Source of the DNA: M3007 sp964646615
Lineage (GTDB): Bacteria; Bacteroidota; Bacteroidia; Chitinophagales; Saprospiraceae
Length of the DNA stretch: 64,000 nt
Direction: 5' to 3'
Assembly: GCA_964646615.1 (NCBI GenBank)
Contig: CAZYEV010000088.1
Coordinates: 135,613 to 199,612 of the forward strand
Made by a program: the position numbers and the translations under genes. The notes beneath the pieces are model-generated. The model did no database searches. It was not told the origin of the DNA and was given only the letters and a program-made list of their open reading frames with translations. The first letter of the stretch is position 1. Each line of letters opens with the position of its first letter. Shown here in pieces: positions 59,109 through 64,000 of the stretch.

Positions 59109-60356
59109 ATGAGTTCCACCATGCCCTCGTTACTGGAAGCCGCAGAGGCCTACGTGGCTGCCTATTTTGCCGAGCATATGCCGGCTAAATACGTGTTCCA
59201 CGACCTGGAACACACGGTGCAGACTGTGGCGGCCGTCAAGATGTTGGCGGAAGCCTGCCAGTTGGAGGCGCATCAGACCGATCTGCTCGTATTGGCTACA
59301 TGGTTCCACGACACCGGGTATGCGCAAGGCCCCGAAGGCCACGAAGAGCGCAGCTGTGCCATTGCGGAGGCCTTTCTGAAAGAAAAAATACCAAATGAAG
59401 ACCTGCAAGTCGTCCTGCGCTGTATTCTGGCCACCAAAATACCCCAGCAACCCAAAGACCTGCTGGAGCAAATCATCTGCGACGCCGACCTGAGCCATCT
59501 GGGCATGAAATCTTACTGGGAACGCAACAGCAAGCTGCGCCAGGAATTCGCCCTGACGCGCCAGGAGTTTACCGACGACAAAGCGTGGGTGGAATTTGAA
59601 TTGGACTTCATGCTCGCGCACGAGTACCATACCGAAGCCGCTCGCGCGCTGTTCAACAAGCGCAAGGCCAAACACATCCAGCAACTCATCAAGCAAAAAC
59701 GCCGTCTCAACCCTGAGCGCCCGCTCACCGTGGACGAAATCGCACTTTTAGAAGATACCGACGGCCCCAACGACCTCAAAAAAGTGCTGCAAGAAAGCGA
59801 AGCCGAACTCAAAATGGCTCGCTTCGGGCGCGGCGTGGAGACCATGTACCGCACCACCTACCGCACACACACCAACCTGAGCGCCATGGCCGACAGTAAA
59901 GCCAACCTGATGCTTTCTGTCAACGCCATCGTTATCTCCATCCTGGTATCCAACTTAGTGCCCAAACTCATGGACGGCAGCGGCCAGGTCAACCTTAAAC
60001 TCGCCATACCCAGCGGGTTGTTGTTGGCTACGTGCCTGGGTTCTATGATCTTCGCCACCCTGAGCACACGGCCCAAAGTAACCGAAGGCAAGTTTACCCG
60101 CGAGGACATCCGCCAGCGCAAGGCCAACCTGCTCTTCTTCGGTAACTTTCACAACATGCCCTTGGAAGACTTCCAGTGGGGCATCAACGAAATGCTCCGA
60201 GACCCGGACTTCCTGTACAGCTCCATGAGTCGCGACCTCTACTTCTTAGGCATTGTGTTGGCTAAAAAGTACCACTACCTGAGCATCTGCTACAACATTT
60301 TCATGTACGGTCTCATTATTTCCCTGTTGGCTTTTGCTATTGCTTTTGCCCTGTGA
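59109..60356 (+). CDS. HD phosphohydrolase fused to Pycsar-effector-like (DUF5706/PycTM) membrane domain
   Basis: A 415-residue two-domain protein. Residues 1-220 are an HD domain: VFHDLEHTVQ, TWFHDTGYAQG (H67-D68), ICDADLSHLG and conserved downstream histidines, as in nucleotide phosphohydrolases. The C-terminal part from about 250 has three membrane helices (about 268-286, 294-312, 392-412) and the block SAMADSKANLMLSVNAIVISILVS, typical of the DUF5706/PycTM domain of Pycsar effectors that depolarise the membrane in anti-phage defence when cCMP or cUMP binds. No pyrimidine cyclase gene adjoins. It is the first gene of an operon with a DPM-type synthase and lpxB. Domain naming is from memory of family patterns. 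Confidence 0.75.
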   Translation: MSSTMPSLLEAAEAYVAAYFAEHMPAKYVFHDLEHTVQTVAAVKMLAEACQLEAHQTDLLVLATWFHDTGYAQGPEGHEERSCAIAEAFLKEKIPNEDLQVVLRCILATKIPQQPKDLLEQIICDADLSHLGMKSYWERNSKLRQEFALTRQEFTDDKAWVEFELDFMLAHEYHTEAARALFNKRKAKHIQQLIKQKRRLNPERPLTVDEIALLEDTDGPNDLKKVLQESEAELKMARFGRGVETMYRTTYRTHTNLSAMADSKANLMLSVNAIVISILVSNLVPKLMDGSGQVNLKLAIPSGLLLATCLGSMIFATLSTRPKVTEGKFTREDIRQRKANLLFFGNFHNMPLEDFQWGINEMLRDPDFLYSSMSRDLYFLGIVLAKKYHYLSICYNIFMYGLIISLLAFAIAFAL

Positions 60357-60398
60357 GCTGGGCATGACGTGTATCCAAAAAAGCGCCTCCCTGAACAC

Positions 60399-61124
60399 AT
60401 GCCCAGTCTGGTCATTATCCCTACGTACAACGAACGCGAAAACATCGAGGCTATCGTCCGGGCAGTACTCCAGCAACCGGGCGAATTCCACGTACTCGTC
60501 GTGGACGACGGCTCGCCTGATGGAACAGCGCAAGTCGTGCAAGACTTGCAAAAGGAGTTCCCGCAGCAGGTGCACTTGCTCAGCCGCTCCGGCAAGCTGG
60601 GCTTAGGCACCGCGTACATCGCCGGCTTCCGGTGGGGCCTCGAACGTGGTTACGATTACTTCTTTGAAATGGATGCTGATTTTTCGCACAACCCTAACGA
60701 CCTGCCGCGTTTGCTTGAAGTTTGCCGGAGCGAAGCCGATGTAGCCATTGGCTCCCGTTATGTGCGCCAGGGAGGGCTGAAAGATTGGCCCCTCGATCGC
60801 ATTTTGTTGTCCAGAGGTGCCTCTCTGTACACACGCCTCATTCTATGGATGCCTGTGGCCGACCCGACGGCGGGCTTTATTTGTTACCGACGGCAGGTGT
60901 TGGAAGCCATTGACTTAGATAAAATTCGCTTTGTCGGTTACGCCTTCCAGATAGCCATGAAATACGCGGCTTATTCGCTGGGCTTCCGGCTGCGCGAGGT
61001 ACCCATTATTTTTAAAGACCGCGAAAAAGGACAGTCCAAAATGTCGTTACGCATCGTGCGCGAAGCCATGCTGGGCGTGTGGCAAATGCGTTTCGAGCGC
61101 TACGGGCGTGCAAAACAGGATTAG
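60399..61124 (+). CDS. Polyprenol-phosphate mannosyltransferase-like GT2 (DPM1 type)
   Basis: A 241-residue GT2 enzyme without a C-terminal membrane domain. Motifs are LVIIPTYNERENIEAIV, VLVVDDGSPDGTAQVV, FFEMDADFSHNPNDLP (metal DxD), GSRYVRQGGLKDW, DPTAGFICYRRQVLE and the C-terminal REVPIIFKDREKGQSKMS. The set matches bacterial polyprenol monophosphomannose synthases; it would make a polyprenyl-phosphate sugar donor for enzymes such as the GT39 at 3534. ATG 60399 is used. The next gene starts two bases after its stop. Confidence 0.9.
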   Translation: MPSLVIIPTYNERENIEAIVRAVLQQPGEFHVLVVDDGSPDGTAQVVQDLQKEFPQQVHLLSRSGKLGLGTAYIAGFRWGLERGYDYFFEMDADFSHNPNDLPRLLEVCRSEADVAIGSRYVRQGGLKDWPLDRILLSRGASLYTRLILWMPVADPTAGFICYRRQVLEAIDLDKIRFVGYAFQIAMKYAAYSLGFRLREVPIIFKDREKGQSKMSLRIVREAMLGVWQMRFERYGRAKQD

Positions 61125-61126
61125 CG

Positions 61127-62209
61127 GTGGCCACCAGACTGTACCTGATTGCCGGCGAAGCCTCGGGCGATTTGCACGGTTCCAACCTCGTCAAGGCGCT
61201 GCGTGCTCTGCGCCCTCATATCGTCTGTCGGGCCTGGGGAGGCGATCGCATGGCTCAGGCCGGTGCAACGGTAGTCAAGCATTACCGCGACCTGGCGTTT
61301 ATGGGCTTCTGGGAAGTGGCCAAAAACCTGCGCACTATCTGGCGTAATCTGCACTTCTGCCAGCGCGACATTGAAGCCTTCCAGCCTGATGCTGTGGTGC
61401 TGATTGATTACCCAGGTTTCAATTTGCGCATTGCCCGTTGGGCAAAAAAGCGCGGGTTGCGGGTCGTGTATTACATCTCGCCACAATTGTGGGCCTGGCA
61501 TGCTTCGCGCGTGCGTGCCATCCGGCGCGATGTAGATCAGATGCTGGTCATCCTGCCTTTTGAGACCGACTTCTATCGGCAGCACGGGGTAGAGGCGACT
61601 TGGGTAGGGCATCCCCTGCTGGATGTCATCCCGCAGGCGGTGCCACTGCGACAAAGCGGTATCGTTGCCTTGCTGCCTGGCAGCCGTCAGCAGGAGGTGC
61701 GGCGCATCCTGCCCGTCATGCTTTCGGTAACGCCATTTTTTGCGGATTATCGGTTTGTGGTAGCGGCGGCCCCTTCACTGCCAGAGGCCCTGTTTCGAGC
61801 ACATCTCACTGGCTATCCGCAGGTAGAACTGGTGGTTGGCGACACTTATGGCGTGCTTCAGCGCGCTCAGGCCGCCCTGGTCAAATCGGGCACTTCTACA
61901 CTGGAGACGGCGCTACTGGGTGTGCCTCAGGTGGTATGCTATGCCGGTAGCCCGATTTCCTACGCCATTGCCCGGCGTGTTGTGCGCGTGCCGTATATCT
62001 CTTTGGTCAATCTGGTGCTGGAGCGTCCATTGGTACGCGAGCTGATCCAGCACGATCTGAATACAACCTCGTTGCGTCAGGCGCTCGGCGATATTTTGCA
62101 GCCTGCACAGGCCGAAGCGATACGGGCGGGCTACCGCGAGTTGCATAAGCGCTTGGGCGGTCCGGGTGCGTCGGAGCGTGCAGCGCGGTGCATTCTGGAA
62201 TTTATCTGA
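61127..62209 (+). CDS. lpxB: Lipid-A-disaccharide synthase
   Basis: A 360-residue GT19 enzyme. N-terminal YLIAGEASGDLHGSNLVKAL, RAWGGDRMAQAG, LAFMGFWEV, VLIDYPGFNLRIARWAKK, YYISPQLWAWHASRV, and the second domain VALLPGSRQQEVRRILP with KSGTSTLETALLGVPQVVCY. It joins UDP-2,3-diacylglucosamine and lipid X to form the lipid A disaccharide. The GTG start at 61127 gives the conserved N-terminus; an upstream GTG at 61079 overlaps the preceding gene. Complete and of normal length. Confidence 0.93.
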   Translation: MATRLYLIAGEASGDLHGSNLVKALRALRPHIVCRAWGGDRMAQAGATVVKHYRDLAFMGFWEVAKNLRTIWRNLHFCQRDIEAFQPDAVVLIDYPGFNLRIARWAKKRGLRVVYYISPQLWAWHASRVRAIRRDVDQMLVILPFETDFYRQHGVEATWVGHPLLDVIPQAVPLRQSGIVALLPGSRQQEVRRILPVMLSVTPFFADYRFVVAAAPSLPEALFRAHLTGYPQVELVVGDTYGVLQRAQAALVKSGTSTLETALLGVPQVVCYAGSPISYAIARRVVRVPYISLVNLVLERPLVRELIQHDLNTTSLRQALGDILQPAQAEAIRAGYRELHKRLGGPGASERAARCILEFI

Positions 62210-62293
62210 CTACAAAGGGCGCTGCAGGCTTCGAAGAAGGCTGCTCAGTAAGGGAGGCTTTATTCAAGTCAGACCCTGTTTAACGCTTGGCAT

Positions 62294-62335
62294 AAAAAAA
62301 ACCTCGCGGCCAGACGTTGACCACGAGGTTTTTTT
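62294..62335. terminator. Bidirectional terminator after lpxB
   Basis: AAAAAAACCTCG / CGAGGTTTTTTT arms (62295-62306 and 62324-62335) with a two-base mismatch-containing extension, A-tract on one side and T-tract on the other. It serves lpxB on + and the haloperoxidase-like gene on -. Confidence 0.85.
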
Positions 62336-62363
62336 ATCTGATAAAAATCCTGATTGTCCCCGC

Positions 62364-63800
62364 TTAACGGCGCTTCCAGGGCAGTTCTAAGATGCGCTGA
62401 GCGGCCAATTCGCCCAGCCGGATACCAGCGTCGCAGTCCATGCGGAAGTGCACGCCCAGCGGTACGCGCGAGTAGGCGTTTTCGTAGGCGAAGTCGTAGA
62501 ACGATCTCAACGTACGCGGGGTACCGTTGAACTCCGTGCGGTAGATGTGGCAGCGGTCAGTAAAGCTGTACGTGCCCGGGTAGCGGTCATTAAATTCGTA
62601 CAGCGAGGAGAGAATTTTAGCACCAGCGCCGCCAAAGCCCGAGTGCCCGGACGGATAGGCTGGGAAGGCTGGCGTAACGCCTTTGAAGCCGTCCACCGGG
62701 TTATTCAGAATGGTGAGCCAGTTGGCAGCATCTGGGTAGTATTGCGAGATCACGCGGCGGATGTAGGATACCGGGCGCTCCAGCGCATAGACGTACTTCG
62801 AGTTCCACAGGGCCACACCAGCGTCGTTGAGGGCCATGCCCATTTTGGCATAGAGTTCAGCCGCTTCTGCCAAGTTCAACTTTTCGGCGGCCGCTATCTG
62901 ATTAGCCACAGCGATAGGACGGGCTGGAGGCGAGAAGGTTAGGCCAAGGATATCGTCGCTCCAGAATTCGCCCAACCAGCGCTGCTCGTAAGCGCCTGGG
63001 CCGTTTTCTTCGATGTTTTTGACCGTCAGGTACACTTCCATGCCCTGATTGAAGAACAGCGACAGTGGGTGTTCGCTGTAAGGAATGGGCGGTGGGCACA
63101 GCTGCTCTTCTTCACGCAGAGCGTAAGTACGCACCTGGCCCCAGAAGGGAAAGAGCGCCCGCGTAAAGTCGGGCACAGTCGGTTCCCAGAAGCCCGGGCC
63201 CTTAGGGGCGTTGTAGTCAGGTTGCGGTGTCAGGAAGGCGTTGTGTGCAGCCGGGTCGGTGCGTTCCCACTCGTAAAAAGCGCGGGCCACTTCAATGCCG
63301 CGCTGTACCGAGCGCTCCAGAATCTCAGGCGTCGTTTCCTGCTCGAACTTGGAGTACAAAACACGGCGAGTACGCTCAATCTTGGCAAACTCAGCCGGAT
63401 GGCTGTTCTCCATGTGGAAGAAGAAACGCTTCATCAGATAGCCATACACCTCGTTCACCACTGCCGGCCAGTGATATTCGAGGCTTTCGTCGAATTTGGG
63501 CATCTGAAGTTCCGGATACAGACGGGCAAGGCTGTTCAGTTCCGGAATGGCTGGTACAATAGCCTCATAAGAAGCAAAACCCAAATAGCCCAAAGCGTGC
63601 GGAATAGGCCCCGGGCGGTACCCAACGGCGTAGCGGTCAATCTCCAGGAACACATCGTTCCAGCGCAGGTAGACTTCGCTGTCGAACTCGCGGGCCAATT
63701 TTCGAGGCTGTTCCACCTCATTGCGGCGGCAGGATACGACTGCCAAGGCGCTCCCAAGCAGCAGCAGGAGCCACAACTTTAACGTGTTCATGTTTTTCAT
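62364..63800 (-). CDS. Vanadium-dependent haloperoxidase / PAP2-related lipoprotein
   Basis: A 478-residue lipoprotein (signal ending LAVVSC, Cys at about 24). The C-terminal half carries the vanadate/phosphate-site motifs of haloperoxidases and type 2 phosphatidic acid phosphatases: YALERPVSYIRR (about residue 335), FPAYPSGHSGFGGAGA with the catalytic His (about 378), and YSRVPLGVHFRMDCDAG (about 438). Length and layout match bacterial vanadium-dependent haloperoxidase-like proteins. Whether it halogenates or dephosphorylates cannot be read from these residues. Start ATG 63800 (also 63791 or 63809 possible). The gene ahead of it on the same strand is only partly seen. Confidence 0.85.
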   Translation of the reverse strand: MKNMNTLKLWLLLLLGSALAVVSCRRNEVEQPRKLAREFDSEVYLRWNDVFLEIDRYAVGYRPGPIPHALGYLGFASYEAIVPAIPELNSLARLYPELQMPKFDESLEYHWPAVVNEVYGYLMKRFFFHMENSHPAEFAKIERTRRVLYSKFEQETTPEILERSVQRGIEVARAFYEWERTDPAAHNAFLTPQPDYNAPKGPGFWEPTVPDFTRALFPFWGQVRTYALREEEQLCPPPIPYSEHPLSLFFNQGMEVYLTVKNIEENGPGAYEQRWLGEFWSDDILGLTFSPPARPIAVANQIAAAEKLNLAEAAELYAKMGMALNDAGVALWNSKYVYALERPVSYIRRVISQYYPDAANWLTILNNPVDGFKGVTPAFPAYPSGHSGFGGAGAKILSSLYEFNDRYPGTYSFTDRCHIYRTEFNGTPRTLRSFYDFAYENAYSRVPLGVHFRMDCDAGIRLGELAAQRILELPWKRR

Positions 63801-63855
63801 GTAAGACATACGGATTTGTTGTTAAGTGGTTGATGGAATGGATTAAATCCAAAAA

Positions 63856-64000
63856 TCAGAGTAAAAACTTAGGCATCCAACCCAATTCAATGTAAAACTG
63901 TTTTAGCGAACAAATCTGGTTGATGGAGTTATCGAATGACATATTGGTATTGAAGGATTTGGTCATGGCCTTGCTTGCGAAGGTGGAGGCATTGGAATCC
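63856..64000 (-). CDS. 3' end of an unknown AT-rich gene, truncated by window edge
   Basis: On the - strand an open frame enters from the right edge and ends with TGA at 63858-63856. The 47 visible residues end NQICSLKQFYIELGWMPKFLL; no family is recognised. The stretch 63841-64000 is about 40% G+C by count, clearly below the rest of the window, so the gene may be recently acquired. It is on the same strand as the haloperoxidase-like gene, 55 bases upstream of it. Confidence 0.5.
   Translation of the reverse strand, partial: DSNASTFASKAMTKSFNTNMSFDNSINQICSLKQFYIELGWMPKFLL

Overview
The window looks like ordinary chromosome from a fairly GC-rich member of the Bacteroidota. The evidence is a PorU-type sortase of the type IX secretion system, a SusC/SusD pair, many short lipoprotein signal peptides, flavobacterial-style caa3 oxidase accessory genes, an OlsF/GlsB-like aminolipid acyltransferase, a carotenoid lycopene cyclase, and at least ten copies of the Bacteroidota -7 promoter box (TAnnTTTG, mostly TACCTTTG) placed just upstream of genes. 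Order or family cannot be fixed from the sequence alone; a Saprospirales, Chitinophagales or Cytophagales relative is a guess. Gene density is high, with short operons separated by strong stem-loop terminators that are often shared by convergent genes.

Layout. 1-3422: the end of a caa3-type cytochrome c oxidase operon (two subunit III genes, subunit IV, an SCO-like protein without copper ligands, a DUF420/CtaM-like protein and a small CxxC protein). 3534-12045: a GT39 glycosyltransferase, two paralogous beta-barrel proteins, a 2H phosphoesterase, Aat, a two-domain acyltransferase, lycopene cyclase and a TlpA-like lipoprotein. 12246-17580: a PaaG-like isomerase and an NAD-linked formate dehydrogenase (fdhA and a NuoE-NuoF fusion). 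17928-22302: amino-sugar and glycolysis genes (glmM, pfkA, a BadF-type sugar kinase, a GH73-like glucosaminidase). 22454-27449: a SusC/SusD operon with a third lipoprotein. 27624-30898: secG, a TPR protein, lptE, guaA. 30972-32880: two GT2 glycosyltransferases. 33173-37773: porU, a small exported protein and yraN. 37774-38553: a gene-free island of palindromic repeats that also contains a short fragment resembling the variable end of diversity-generating-retroelement (DGR) target proteins. 38554-39164: a DUF2721 protein and tRNA-Pro/tRNA-Thr. 39329-45972: a TetR-TolC-MFP-RND efflux operon. 46397-50513: fatty acid desaturase, pirin, GH25 lysozyme, GAPDH. 50666-55682: a TonB-dependent receptor plus beta-helix lipoprotein behind a Pho-box-like 11-bp array, then another lipoprotein. 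55693-62209: nspC, divergent from greA-HIT-glycosidase, then an operon of an HD/PycTM-domain membrane protein, a DPM-type glycosyltransferase and lpxB. 62364-64000: a vanadium-haloperoxidase-like lipoprotein and the AT-rich tail of an unknown gene.

The theme is an aerobic, carotenoid-bearing surface-active heterotroph: envelope building (lptE, lpxB, glycosyltransferases, aminolipids, T9SS), import of polymers through TonB-dependent receptors, respiration through caa3 oxidase with formate as an accessory electron source. The most unusual items are the DGR-like fragment inside the repeat island, the HD domain fused to a Pycsar-effector-like membrane domain, the dispersed palindromic repeat families, the putative Pho box, and several enzymes missing a family-defining residue.
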